Below are positions 23,592-31,660 of a DNA stretch of 37,432 nucleotides, piece by piece (positions within the stretch are counted from its first letter, which is position 1; each line of letters begins with the position of its first letter). Below the pieces are notes generated by a model. The model ran no database searches and was not told the DNA's origin. It was given only the letters and a program-made list of their open reading frames with translations. Source of the stretch: PALSA-610 sp038239145 (GTDB lineage: Bacteria; Actinomycetota; Acidimicrobiia; IMCC26256; PALSA-610). A program made the translations under genes and the position numbers. The stretch is from the NCBI GenBank assembly GCA_038239145.1, contig JBBSFB010000043.1, positions 1 through 37,432 of the forward strand. Reading direction: 5' to 3'.

Positions 23592-24277
23592 CGGATTCCG
23601 ACGTGACGGTCGATGTCGAAGTGCGCCGGGCCGTCGAGGCGATCGTGCTCGCGGCGACCGAGCCCGTGCACCCGACCGTGATGGCGCAACTGCTGGAGAT
23701 GTCGGTCGAGGCGATCGACGAGCTCTGCGCGCAGCTCGCGGCCGAGTACGAAGCGCAGGGCCGCGGGTTCCAGCTCGCCCGGGTCGCGGGCGGCTACCGG
23801 TTCCAGACCCACCCCGACGCGTACGCGTACGTCGAGAAGTTCGTCCTCGACGGCCAGACCGCGCGGCTCTCGGGGCCCGCGCTGGAGACGCTCGCGATCA
23901 TCGCCTACAAGCAGCCCGTCTCCCGGGCCCAGCTGTCGGCGATCCGTGGGGTCAACGTCGACGCGACGTTGAAGACACTGGTCGCACGCGGCTACGTCGA
24001 CGAGATCGGCCACGACCCGACTCCCGGCAACCCGTCGATGTTCGCGACCTCGCGGTTGTTCCTCGAACGACTCGGCCTGAACTCGCTGGCCGACCTCCCC
24101 GCGCTGGCCGACTTCGTCCCGGAGTCGTCGGTGGTGGAAGCGTTGGAGCGCGGGCTGCTGCTCTCGGCCGCAGGATCGTCGAGCGACGCGGTCGCCGAAG
24201 ACCGCGACGAAGCGGCCGCGGTCGTCGAGGTCGTCGAGGTAGACGAAGCCACGGTCGACGTCACGACCGAGCTGTAG
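23588..24277 (+). CDS. scpB: Segregation and condensation protein B
   Basis: The 229-aa product binds ScpA and tunes SMC loading. It has tandem winged helices: VRRAVEAIVLAATEPVHP, then LARVAGGYRFQTHPD, LSGPALETLAIIAYKQPVSRAQ and IRGVNVDATLKTLVARGYV. The last 50 residues are an acidic, Val/Glu-rich tail not needed for the fold. GTG start within the scpA stop. Confidence 0.95.
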   Translation: MTDSDVTVDVEVRRAVEAIVLAATEPVHPTVMAQLLEMSVEAIDELCAQLAAEYEAQGRGFQLARVAGGYRFQTHPDAYAYVEKFVLDGQTARLSGPALETLAIIAYKQPVSRAQLSAIRGVNVDATLKTLVARGYVDEIGHDPTPGNPSMFATSRLFLERLGLNSLADLPALADFVPESSVVEALERGLLLSAAGSSSDAVAEDRDEAAAVVEVVEVDEATVDVTTEL

Positions 24278-24281
24278 CCCG

Positions 24282-25031
24282 GTGGAAGCCGAGGGTGAGC
24301 GGCTGCAGAAGGTTCTCGCGCGTGCGGGGTTCGGATCCCGGCGGACGAACGAGATGCTGATCGCCGACGGCCGGGTGACGGTGAACGGCGAGCCGGCGGT
24401 GCTCGGCCGGCGCGTGGATCCCGGCGCCGATCGGATCGCGGTCGACGGCGTCCCCGTCATCGTCGACCTCGATCTCGTGCACTGGTTGCTCAACAAGCCC
24501 GCGGGCTACGTGACCACCGTGCACGACACGCACGATCGACCGACCGTGCTCGATCTCGTCCCGGGCGAGCCCCGGGTGTTTCCTGTGGGTCGGCTCGATC
24601 TCGACACCGAAGGTCTTCTCCTGTTGACCAACGACGGTGATCTCACCCAGCTGTTGACGCATCCGAGTCACGGCGTGGAGAAGGAGTATTTCGTCGAGGT
24701 CGAAGGCAAGCCGTCGCCCGCTGCGTTGCGCACGCTGCGGGAAGGAGTAGAGCTCGACGACGGTCGGACCCTCCCCGCGCGGGCCAAGATCATGCAGACG
24801 TCGGCCGCGGGAACGACTGCGCTGTCGATCGTCGTGAAAGAGGGGCGTAAGCGCATGGTGCGGCGCATGTGCGCCTCGGTCGGCCATCCCGTGGTGCGGC
24901 TCGCCCGCACACGCATCGGACCGCTGCGCGACGCGCATCTCGGGCCGGGCGAGTGGCGCGAGCTCACGAAAGACGAGGTGCGGGCCCTGTACGGCGCCGG
25001 GCTCGACAGCTCCGGCGACGCGCCCGAGTAA
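24282..25031 (+). CDS. rluB: Ribosomal large-subunit pseudouridine synthase, RluB/RsuA family
   Basis: The 249-aa product starts with an S4 domain (RLQKVLARAGFGSRRTNEMLIADGRVTVNG). The catalytic domain follows: HWLLNKPAGYVTT, the active-site VGRLDLDTEGLLLLTNDGDL with its conserved Asp, and EGRKRMVRRMCASVGHPVVRL. Placement after scpAB is the usual Gram-positive arrangement. The likely target is 23S U2605 or a neighbouring site, by family. GTG start 4 bp after scpB. The stop TAA is part of TAACGT, eight bases before the aroH start. Confidence 0.93.
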   Translation: MEAEGERLQKVLARAGFGSRRTNEMLIADGRVTVNGEPAVLGRRVDPGADRIAVDGVPVIVDLDLVHWLLNKPAGYVTTVHDTHDRPTVLDLVPGEPRVFPVGRLDLDTEGLLLLTNDGDLTQLLTHPSHGVEKEYFVEVEGKPSPAALRTLREGVELDDGRTLPARAKIMQTSAAGTTALSIVVKEGRKRMVRRMCASVGHPVVRLARTRIGPLRDAHLGPGEWRELTKDEVRALYGAGLDSSGDAPE

Positions 25032-25042
25032 CGTGGCGACCC

Positions 25043-25405
25043 GTGAGATTGCTGGCGCTGCGCGGCGCGACCACGTTCGCCGAGGACACCAAGGCCGATA
25101 TCGACGCCAAGACGCAGGCGCTCGTGACCGCGATGCTCGAACGCAACTCGATCTCGCATGACGACCTCGTCAGCATCATCTTCACTGCGACGGATGACCT
25201 CACCGGCGAGTTCCCGGCCACTGCGGCCCGGGCGCTGGGCCTCGGCGACGTCCCGCTGCTGTGCGCCCGCGAGCTCGGCATCGCCCACGGGATGAAGCAG
25301 ACCATTCGCGTGATGATGCACTTCTACGGCGAGCAGAGCCGGGGCGATCTGCATCACGTGTACCTCGAGGGCGCTCGTACCCTCCGCGACGACCTGCCCG
25401 AGTAG
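25043..25405 (+). CDS. aroH: Monofunctional chorismate mutase, AroH class
   Basis: The 120-aa product converts chorismate to prephenate. It has the trimeric AroH fold: LALRGATTFAEDT with active-site R7, FTATDDLTGEFPATAAR, and KQTIRVMMHFYGE with R89, plus Y107 in HHVYLEGARTLRDDL. All residues known from the B. subtilis enzyme are present. This is unlike the AroQ type of most mycobacteria. GTG start 11 bp after rluB; tyrA begins 2 bp after its stop, so prephenate is made and used by adjacent genes. Confidence 0.94.
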   Translation: MRLLALRGATTFAEDTKADIDAKTQALVTAMLERNSISHDDLVSIIFTATDDLTGEFPATAARALGLGDVPLLCARELGIAHGMKQTIRVMMHFYGEQSRGDLHHVYLEGARTLRDDLPE

Positions 25406-25407
25406 CC

Positions 25408-26493
25408 GTGCGCGCCGCCGTCATCGGGACGGGCCTCATCGGTGGCTCGATCGGGCTCGCGCTCGCCGCGCTCGGACACGAGGTCGTCGGTTTCGATTCC
25501 GATCGGGCCCGGCTGGAGCGCGCGGCCGAGATCGGCGCGGTCTCGATCGTGGCAGACGACATCGCGAGCGCGGCGGAGGGCGTCGACATCGCATTCGTGG
25601 CGCTTCCGGTCGGCGCGATCGCCGACGCGGTGGCCGACCTGCTCGATGCGGGTGTGCCCCTCGTCAGCGACGTCGGATCGGTCAAGGGTGCGGTTGTGGG
25701 CGAGGTGGAACGCCGTCGCCCGGACCTCGTGCACCGTTTCATCGGCGGCCATCCGATGGCCGGCTCCGAGCAGGACGGGATCGACGGCGCGCGGCCCGAC
25801 CTCTTCGTCGGCGCGGCGTGGGTCGTGACCCCGACCCCGACCACCCCGGACGACTCGTACGCGACGCTGAGCGGGCTGTTGCGGGAGATGAAGGCCGAAG
25901 TGGTGGCGGTGACGCCCGACGATCACGATGTGCTCGTCGCGTTCGTGAGTCATGTGCCCCAGCTCGCGGCGTCGACGCTCATGGACGTGGCGACCACGCA
26001 CGAAGCTCAACACCGGGCGCTGCTGCGCCTCGCTGCGGGCGGATTCCGCGACATGACCCGGATCGCCGCGAGCCAGTCGACCATTTGGCTCGACATCCTC
26101 ACCTCGAACCGCGACGCGGTGCTCGGCGCGCTCGACGCCTACCTGCTCGGTTTGCAGCACGCCCGTGATCTCGTCGCGGCCGGGGACCGCGATGCGCTCA
26201 AAGCGCTGCTGGACCGGGCCCGGACCGGGCGCCGGAACCTCCCCGTCGGGATCTCAATGGCGACCAAGCTCGCGGAGCTGCGCATCGTCGTGCCCGACAA
26301 GCCGGGTGTGATCGCGGAGGTGACGACCCTGGCGAGCCGGATCGGGGTCAACCTCGTCGACCTCGAGATCGCGCACTCGAAGGAAGGCGGCCAGGGTGTG
26401 CTCGTCGTCATCGTGGTCGCCGACGACGCGGCGGCGTTCGCGTCGGGCCTGAGCGATCTCGGCTATGCGTCGAACCGCGAGGACATCGCGTGA
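25408..26493 (+). CDS. tyrA: Prephenate dehydrogenase with C-terminal ACT domain
   Basis: The 361-aa product oxidises prephenate toward tyrosine. The N-terminal Rossmann motif is GTGLIGGSIGLALA, followed by PVGAIADAVADL, SDVGSVKGAV and FIGGHPMAGSEQDGIDGARPDLF, which carry the catalytic His and substrate site. From about residue 287 an ACT domain follows (LRIVVPDKPGVIAEVTTLASRI), suggesting feedback by an amino acid, probably tyrosine. GTG start 2 bp after aroH; stop overlaps aroA as GTGA. Confidence 0.94.
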   Translation: MRAAVIGTGLIGGSIGLALAALGHEVVGFDSDRARLERAAEIGAVSIVADDIASAAEGVDIAFVALPVGAIADAVADLLDAGVPLVSDVGSVKGAVVGEVERRRPDLVHRFIGGHPMAGSEQDGIDGARPDLFVGAAWVVTPTPTTPDDSYATLSGLLREMKAEVVAVTPDDHDVLVAFVSHVPQLAASTLMDVATTHEAQHRALLRLAAGGFRDMTRIAASQSTIWLDILTSNRDAVLGALDAYLLGLQHARDLVAAGDRDALKALLDRARTGRRNLPVGISMATKLAELRIVVPDKPGVIAEVTTLASRIGVNLVDLEIAHSKEGGQGVLVVIVVADDAAAFASGLSDLGYASNREDIA

Positions 26494-27803
26494 GCGCGGG
26501 CGATATGCCCGACCTCGTCACCCTCGGGGGCGCCCGACCCCTGCGCGGGCGCCTGCGGATCCCGGGCGACAAGTCGATCTCGCACCGGGCGTTGTTGTTC
26601 GCGGCGCTCGCCGACGGTACCAGCGTGATCACGAACCTCGCGACCGGCGCCGACGTGCGGGCGACGGCGCGCGTGCTCGCGCAACTCGGCGTGTCGATCG
26701 CGTTCGACGGTGAGCGAGCGGTTTCGGTGCGGGGCTCGGGCATCGACGCGTTCGCGGAGGCGGATGACATCCTCGACTGCGCGAACAGTGGTACGACGAT
26801 GCGGGTCATCGCGGGTGTGCTCTCCGGACGCGGGTTTCTCTCCGTGCTCAGCGGCGACGCGTCGCTGCGCTCGCGTCCGATGAGTCGGATCGTCGAACCG
26901 TTGCGCGCCATGGGTGCGACCATCGACGGACGCGACGGCGCCACGCGGGCCCCGCTCGTTCTCCGGGGCGGCGCGTTGCGGGGCGTTCGCTACGAGTTGC
27001 CGGTTGCGAGCGCCCAGGTGAAGTCGGCCGTGCTGCTCGCGGGCATGCAGGCCGACGCGACGACCGAAGTCGTGTCGCCGGGCATCAGCCGTGACCACAC
27101 GGAACGCATGCTCGCCGCGCTCGGCGTGCCGGTGACGGTCGACGGACTCTCGGTGCGCATCGGTGCGGGCGCGCCGACGCGGTTCGATCTGGAAGTTCCC
27201 GGGGACCCTTCGTCGGCCGCCTTCTTCGCCGTGGCCGCCGCGATCACACCCGGTTCCGACCTCGTGCTCGAGGGCGTGTCGTGCAACCCGACCCGCACGG
27301 GTTTCGTCACAGTGATGAAACGCATGGGCGCCGACATCGAGCTCACGCCGACAGGGGAGTCGTGCGGCGAACCGACGGGCGAGTTGCGGGTCCGGTCGTC
27401 GGAGCTGCACGGCACCACGATCGAGGGCGCCGAGATCCCCAACGTGATCGACGAGATCCCGGCGCTCGCGGTCGCAGCCGCGTTCGCCGAGGGCCTGACC
27501 GACGTGCGCGACGCGGCCGAGCTCGTGGTCAAGGAGAGCAACCGCATCGGGACGTTGCATGCGGAGCTGGGCAAGCTCGGCGTGGGGGTGGAGGCCCGAG
27601 ACGACGGCCTCAGCATCCGCGGCGGCCGGGCCGAACCAGGTGTGTTCGACAGCCACGGCGACCATCGCATCGCGATGGCGATGGCGGTTGCCGCCAACGC
27701 GATGGCGGCCGACTCAACGGTTCGGGCCTGGCGTGCGGTGTCGTCGTCGTACCCACAGTTCCTGGAGGATCTTGCTCGCCTGACCGGGACGGACGACTCG
27801 TGA
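26490..27803 (+). CDS. aroA: 3-phosphoshikimate 1-carboxyvinyltransferase (EPSP synthase)
   Basis: The 437-aa product makes EPSP from shikimate-3-phosphate and phosphoenolpyruvate. Motifs include LRIPGDKSISHRALLFAAL (K28), DCANSGTTMRVIAGVLSG, SGDASLRSRPMSRIVEPLRAMG, and DEIPALAVAAAFAEG; the C-terminus has VKESNRIGTLHAELGKLG and DHRIAMAMAVAA. It is complete and normal in length. GTG start within the tyrA stop; its stop overlaps cmk as GTGA. An aroH-tyrA-aroA block is thus set between rluB and cmk. Confidence 0.96.
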   Translation: MSAGDMPDLVTLGGARPLRGRLRIPGDKSISHRALLFAALADGTSVITNLATGADVRATARVLAQLGVSIAFDGERAVSVRGSGIDAFAEADDILDCANSGTTMRVIAGVLSGRGFLSVLSGDASLRSRPMSRIVEPLRAMGATIDGRDGATRAPLVLRGGALRGVRYELPVASAQVKSAVLLAGMQADATTEVVSPGISRDHTERMLAALGVPVTVDGLSVRIGAGAPTRFDLEVPGDPSSAAFFAVAAAITPGSDLVLEGVSCNPTRTGFVTVMKRMGADIELTPTGESCGEPTGELRVRSSELHGTTIEGAEIPNVIDEIPALAVAAAFAEGLTDVRDAAELVVKESNRIGTLHAELGKLGVGVEARDDGLSIRGGRAEPGVFDSHGDHRIAMAMAVAANAMAADSTVRAWRAVSSSYPQFLEDLARLTGTDDS

Positions 27804-28462
27804 CGATCATCGTCGCGATCGATGGTCCGTCGGGCTCGGGCAAATCGACGGTTGCCCGCGGTGTGGCCCGCGCGCTCGGGTTGCGGGTGCTCGACACCGG
27901 CGCGATGTACCGCGCGGTCACCCTCGCCGGGCTCGAAGCCGAGATCGCGCTCGACGACGCGATCGCGGCGACGCGGGTCGCGGACGCGAGTGTGATCACG
28001 GTCGAAAATGGTGTGACGACGCTCAACGGGCGCGACGTCAGCGCGCAGATCCGAGGACCGGACGTGACCGGCGCGGTCTCGGTCGTGTCGGCTCACGCGC
28101 TGGTGCGGGAGATCCTCGTCGCCCGGCAACGGGACTGGGTCGCGCGTCATCGCGGCGGGGTCGTCGAAGGACGTGACATCGGCACGGTCGTCTTCCCCGA
28201 CGCGACCGTGAAGGTCTTCTTGGTTGCGAGCGAGGAGGAACGCGCCCGTCGGCGCCAGCGCGACGAGGTGGCGGCGGACCGGACCGTCGCGGTCGCGGAC
28301 GTCCAGGCCGCGCTCGATCGCCGTGACGCGATCGACTCCGGTCGTGCGGTGTCGCCGTTGCGGGCCGCCGACGATGCCCTCGTCATCGACTCGACCCATC
28401 TCGACATCGACACCGTTATCACCGAAGTCGTGTTGTGCGTTCGAACCGCGGAGGCCCGCTGA
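27800..28462 (+). CDS. cmk: Cytidylate kinase
   Basis: The 220-aa product phosphorylates CMP/dCMP. The P-loop IVAIDGPSGSGKSTVARGVA spans about residues 4-22, then LDTGAMYRAVTLAGL, VEGRDIGTVVFPDATVKVFLVASEEERARRR and the lid region. The aroA-cmk pairing is widespread. GTG start within the aroA stop. Its TGA shares one base with the plsC ATG. Confidence 0.96.
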   Translation: MTIIVAIDGPSGSGKSTVARGVARALGLRVLDTGAMYRAVTLAGLEAEIALDDAIAATRVADASVITVENGVTTLNGRDVSAQIRGPDVTGAVSVVSAHALVREILVARQRDWVARHRGGVVEGRDIGTVVFPDATVKVFLVASEEERARRRQRDEVAADRTVAVADVQAALDRRDAIDSGRAVSPLRAADDALVIDSTHLDIDTVITEVVLCVRTAEAR

Positions 28463-29109
28463 TGCTGTTCTACGACACGATTCGCCTCCTCGTCGGTGGA
28501 GGATCCTCGGCCGCGTACCGGGTGCGCATGGAAGGTCGTGACAAGCTGCCGAAGGCCGGCGGCTACGTGCTCGCGCCGTCGCATCGCTCGATGATGGACA
28601 TCCCGTTCGCGGCGTGGCTGTCGCGCCGGCCCCTGCGCTACATGGGCAAGGCGTCGCTGTTCCGCATCCCGGTCGCGGGCTGGTTCTTCCGGCGCCTCGG
28701 AGGTTTCGCGGTGGCGCGGGACGGTACCGATCGCAAGGCGCTGCGCGATTCGATCGCGATGCTCCGAGGTGGCGACGTGTTGCTCGTGTACCCCGAGGGG
28801 ACGCGCCAACGGGGTCCGAAGATCTCGTCGTTGCAGCCCGGCGCCGCGTACCTCGCGCTGCGGGCAGGCGTCCCGATCGTTCCCGTCGGCCTGGCCGGCA
28901 CCGAGGAGATCATCCGGGGCTACAGGATCAAGCTGCCGCGATTCCGGCGGGTGGTGATGGTGGTCGGAGATCCGATCGTCGGCCCGGACCGAGAGAGAGG
29001 CGTGGTGCCGCGCGAGCAGGTCGACGCGCTGTCCGCGCGGCTGCACGACGCGCTCCAAGTGGTGTTCGACGAGGCGAGCGATCTGCGCGACGGCCCGCGC
29101 CCGCAGTAG
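28462..29109 (+). CDS. plsC: 1-acyl-sn-glycerol-3-phosphate acyltransferase
   Basis: The 215-aa product makes phosphatidic acid. The acyltransferase motif is SHRSMMD (H41, D46): the H-x4-D pair is intact, but the usual preceding Asn is Ser. Motif III VYPEGTRQRG and motif IV VPIVPVGLAG are present. A hydrophobic stretch near the N-terminus suggests membrane association. ATG 28462 has GCGGAGG 8 nt upstream and overlaps the cmk stop by one base. It converges on ispH with 13 bp between stops. Confidence 0.91.
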   Translation: MLFYDTIRLLVGGGSSAAYRVRMEGRDKLPKAGGYVLAPSHRSMMDIPFAAWLSRRPLRYMGKASLFRIPVAGWFFRRLGGFAVARDGTDRKALRDSIAMLRGGDVLLVYPEGTRQRGPKISSLQPGAAYLALRAGVPIVPVGLAGTEEIIRGYRIKLPRFRRVVMVVGDPIVGPDRERGVVPREQVDALSARLHDALQVVFDEASDLRDGPRPQ

Positions 29110-29122
29110 CCGTCGGTCGTCG

Positions 29123-30211
29123 TCAGTCGCCGAGGGCGGCAAGGACGTTCGACGCGTCGAGCGTTCGGTCGTCGGCGAACGGGCCGCCGGCGGCCCGCAC
29201 CGCGGTGACGTTGCCGCCGAGCATCAGCGCCGCGATCGCGTCGAGTGCGGGGATCAGCTCGCGCAGTTCCCGGGGCGGGGGGAAGTACTCGTCCTCGTCG
29301 GTCATGCGCACGACTTCGACGCCCTGACGCGGCGCGAGCCGGGCGATCACCGATTCGACCAGTTCTTCGGGCGCGCTCGCGCCTGCGGTGACGCCAACGA
29401 TGCGGGCGCCCTGCAACAGATCGGCGTCGATCTCGTCGGGACCGTCGACACGCAGCACCGTGGGGCATCCCGCCTCGCGTGCGACTTTCGTCAACGCGAT
29501 GGTGTTCGACGAGTTGGCGCTGCCGATCACGACGACCGCGTCGGCGCGCTTGGCGATGTCGGTGAGCGCGTCCTGGCGGTTGGTTGTCGCGAAACAGAGG
29601 TCGTTGCGGGACGCGGTCCAGACCTCGGGGAAGCGTTCACGCGTGCGCTCGACCACGCCGGCCCATTCGTTCTGGGCGAGGGTGGTCTGCGCGAGCACGG
29701 CGACCCGGGTCGGGTCGACCACGTTGGCGGCGGCCGCGTCGAGGTCGGAGTCGCGCTCGACGAGCTGGATCGACTCGGGCGCGACTGCGAGGGTGCCCAC
29801 CGCTTCGTCGTGGCCGGCATGGCCTACGTAGAGGATGGTGAAGCCCTTGCGAGCGCGGACCTTGGCCTCGTGGTGGACCTTGGTGACGAGTGGGCACACC
29901 GCATTCACGACGTACCGGCTGTTCGCCCGGGCCGTCTCGACTACGTCGGGGGCGCTGCCGTGCGCGGAGAGCATCAACGGCGCCCCGGCCGGGACGTCGT
30001 TCACGTCGTCGACGAAGATGACGCCTTGTTCGCGGAAGCGATCGACCACGAGCCGGTTGTGGACGATCTCGTGGTAGCAGTACACGGGCGGCTCGAAGAC
30101 CCGCACCATCCACGCCAGCGCCTTGATCGCCATCTCGACCCCGGCGCAAAACCCCCGCGGCTCCGCGAGCAGGACCTTTTCGACTTGCACAGAGCGAGGC
30201 TCGGCCGGCAC
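29123..30211 (-). CDS. ispH: 4-hydroxy-3-methylbut-2-enyl diphosphate reductase
   Basis: The 362-aa product catalyses the last step of the MEP isoprenoid pathway with a [4Fe-4S] cluster. The three ligand cysteines are in AEPRGFCAGVEMAIKAL (C22), NAVCPLVTKVH and NDLCFATTNRQDAL. HEIVHNRLVVDRF, SAHGSAP and GSANSSNT are also conserved. The minus-strand open frame runs on for over 1 kb upstream because of GC bias. The start is fixed at GTG 30211 by the family N-terminus and by TACCCT six bases upstream. About 45 residues beyond the normal C-terminus (from VVRMTDEDEYFPPPRELREL) end in an Ala/Gly-rich segment. Confidence 0.95.
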   Translation of the reverse strand: MPAEPRSVQVEKVLLAEPRGFCAGVEMAIKALAWMVRVFEPPVYCYHEIVHNRLVVDRFREQGVIFVDDVNDVPAGAPLMLSAHGSAPDVVETARANSRYVVNAVCPLVTKVHHEAKVRARKGFTILYVGHAGHDEAVGTLAVAPESIQLVERDSDLDAAAANVVDPTRVAVLAQTTLAQNEWAGVVERTRERFPEVWTASRNDLCFATTNRQDALTDIAKRADAVVVIGSANSSNTIALTKVAREAGCPTVLRVDGPDEIDADLLQGARIVGVTAGASAPEELVESVIARLAPRQGVEVVRMTDEDEYFPPPRELRELIPALDAIAALMLGGNVTAVRAAGGPFADDRTLDASNVLAALGD

Positions 30212-30217
30212 GGAACG

Positions 30218-30244
30218 AGGGTAATGCGGGCGACCCCGTATCCT
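30218..30244. promoter_or_regulatory. Divergent leaderless promoters, ispH / DUF512
   Basis: Only 39 bp separate the two start codons. On the minus strand TACCCT (30218-30223) is six bases from the ispH GTG. On the plus strand TATCCT (30239-30244) is six bases from the DUF512 ATG. The -35 zone of each promoter falls on the other's -10, so the two polymerases should compete for the site. Confidence 0.55.
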
Positions 30245-30250
30245 GGCTCC

Positions 30251-31660
30251 ATGCCCGCTGCCCGTGTTGATGCTGTCGCGCCCGGATCCCCGGCCGCGCA
30301 GGCGGGTGTGCTGGTGGGCGACGAGGTGCTCGCGGTCAACGGCGAGGCCGTTCGCGACGTAATTGCCTACCAGATTCAGGTCGACGGCTCCCGGGTGGAG
30401 CTCGACCTGCGCCGGGGCGGGTTGGAGCGCTCCGTCCTGGTGGCAAAGCCCGAAGGCGCGCCCCTCGGCATCGAGCTCACGAGCGCGGTGTTCGACCGGG
30501 TGCGCACCTGCGACAACCACTGCCCGTTCTGCTTCATCCACCAGTTGCCCAAAGGGATGCGCAAGAGTCTGTATCTCAAGGACGACGACTACCGGCTCTC
30601 GTTTCTCTACGGGAATTTCACCACGCTCACCCGTTTCACCGAGGCCGATCTCGAGCGGGTGGTCACCGAACGACTCGGGCCGTTGTACGTCAGCATCCAC
30701 GCGACCGATCCCGACGTGCGCACGCGTCTGCTGCGCAATCGGCGGGGCGCCACGAGTCTGCGCTGGCTCGAGCTGTTGCTCGACGCCGACATCGAGGTGC
30801 ACGGCCAGGTGGTTGTGTGCCCGGGCATCAACGACGGCGCCGTCCTCGACGACACGTTGCTCGGTGTGCTCGACCGGTTCCCGAAGCTCGCGACGATCGG
30901 GGTCGTGCCGCTCGGTGTGAGCGCGCACAATCGCGAAGAAGAGATGCGTGTGCACACACTCGCGGAGGCGCAGGCCGTCGTCGACATCGCGGAGCGGTGG
31001 CAAGATCGCTATCAGGCGGCGCTCGGCCGCCGGCTCGTGTACCTCTCCGACGAGTATTACCTGCTCGCCGAGCGACCGTTCCCCGCGCTCGCGGCCTACG
31101 ACGACTGCCAGCAACACGAGAACGGCATCGGGATGGCGCGCACGTTCGAAGCCGAAGTGCGCGCCGCGCTTGCGGGTCACGATGTGGTCGGTACCGGACC
31201 CCGCTCCGGATTTTTCGCGTGGGTCGACGGCGCGCCCGCCGACGGCTACCGCGCTCCCCGGGATCCCAAGCCATTCGCGCTCGGCGCATCCTCGCCGGCC
31301 CCGGGCGACACCCGACGATGGAACGTGATCGTGACGGGGGAGATGGGCGCCGCGGTGTTGGAACCGTTGCTCGCCGACCTGCCCGGACGGGTCCGGCTGC
31401 TCCCGGTGAAGAACGGCTTCTTCGGCGGGAACATCGGGGTGACGGGGCTGCTGACCGGCGAGGACATCGCCGCCGCGCTCGAGGGTCAGCCCGAGCACGA
31501 TCGATACCTCCTCCCGGACGTCGCGCTCTCGCGCGGGCGCTTCCTCGACGGGACCACTGCCGCTGAGCTGCCCCGCTCGGTCGAGATCGTGTCGACCGAC
31601 GGTGGTGCGCTGGTCAACGCGCTGCGCCGCTCGGCCCCGATTCCCCTGCCTGCATCGTGA
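30251..31660 (+). CDS. DUF512 protein: PDZ plus radical-SAM-type Fe-S domain
   Basis: The 469-aa product begins with a PDZ-like segment (AAQAGVLVGDEVLAVNGEAVRDV, about 5-65). C87-x3-C91-x2-C94 (TCDNHCPFCFIHQLP) follows, a radical-SAM-type cluster motif, then LPKGMRKSLYLKDDDYRLSF-type residues and the DUF512 domain (YLSDEYYLLAERPFP, IVTGEMGAAVLEPLL, FFGGNIGVTGLLTGED). The family is known from cyanobacteria, clostridia and actinobacteria, often near der; its reaction is unknown. The ATG at 30251 is set by TATCCT six bases before it. The stop overlaps der as GTGA, hinting at a link with ribosome assembly. Confidence 0.88.
   Translation: MPAARVDAVAPGSPAAQAGVLVGDEVLAVNGEAVRDVIAYQIQVDGSRVELDLRRGGLERSVLVAKPEGAPLGIELTSAVFDRVRTCDNHCPFCFIHQLPKGMRKSLYLKDDDYRLSFLYGNFTTLTRFTEADLERVVTERLGPLYVSIHATDPDVRTRLLRNRRGATSLRWLELLLDADIEVHGQVVVCPGINDGAVLDDTLLGVLDRFPKLATIGVVPLGVSAHNREEEMRVHTLAEAQAVVDIAERWQDRYQAALGRRLVYLSDEYYLLAERPFPALAAYDDCQQHENGIGMARTFEAEVRAALAGHDVVGTGPRSGFFAWVDGAPADGYRAPRDPKPFALGASSPAPGDTRRWNVIVTGEMGAAVLEPLLADLPGRVRLLPVKNGFFGGNIGVTGLLTGEDIAAALEGQPEHDRYLLPDVALSRGRFLDGTTAAELPRSVEIVSTDGGALVNALRRSAPIPLPAS

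Noticed and set aside
30212..31498. Upstream extension of the ispH frame to 791 codons
   Set aside because: It is antisense to the DUF512 gene; the family N-terminus and promoter box place the ispH start at 30211.
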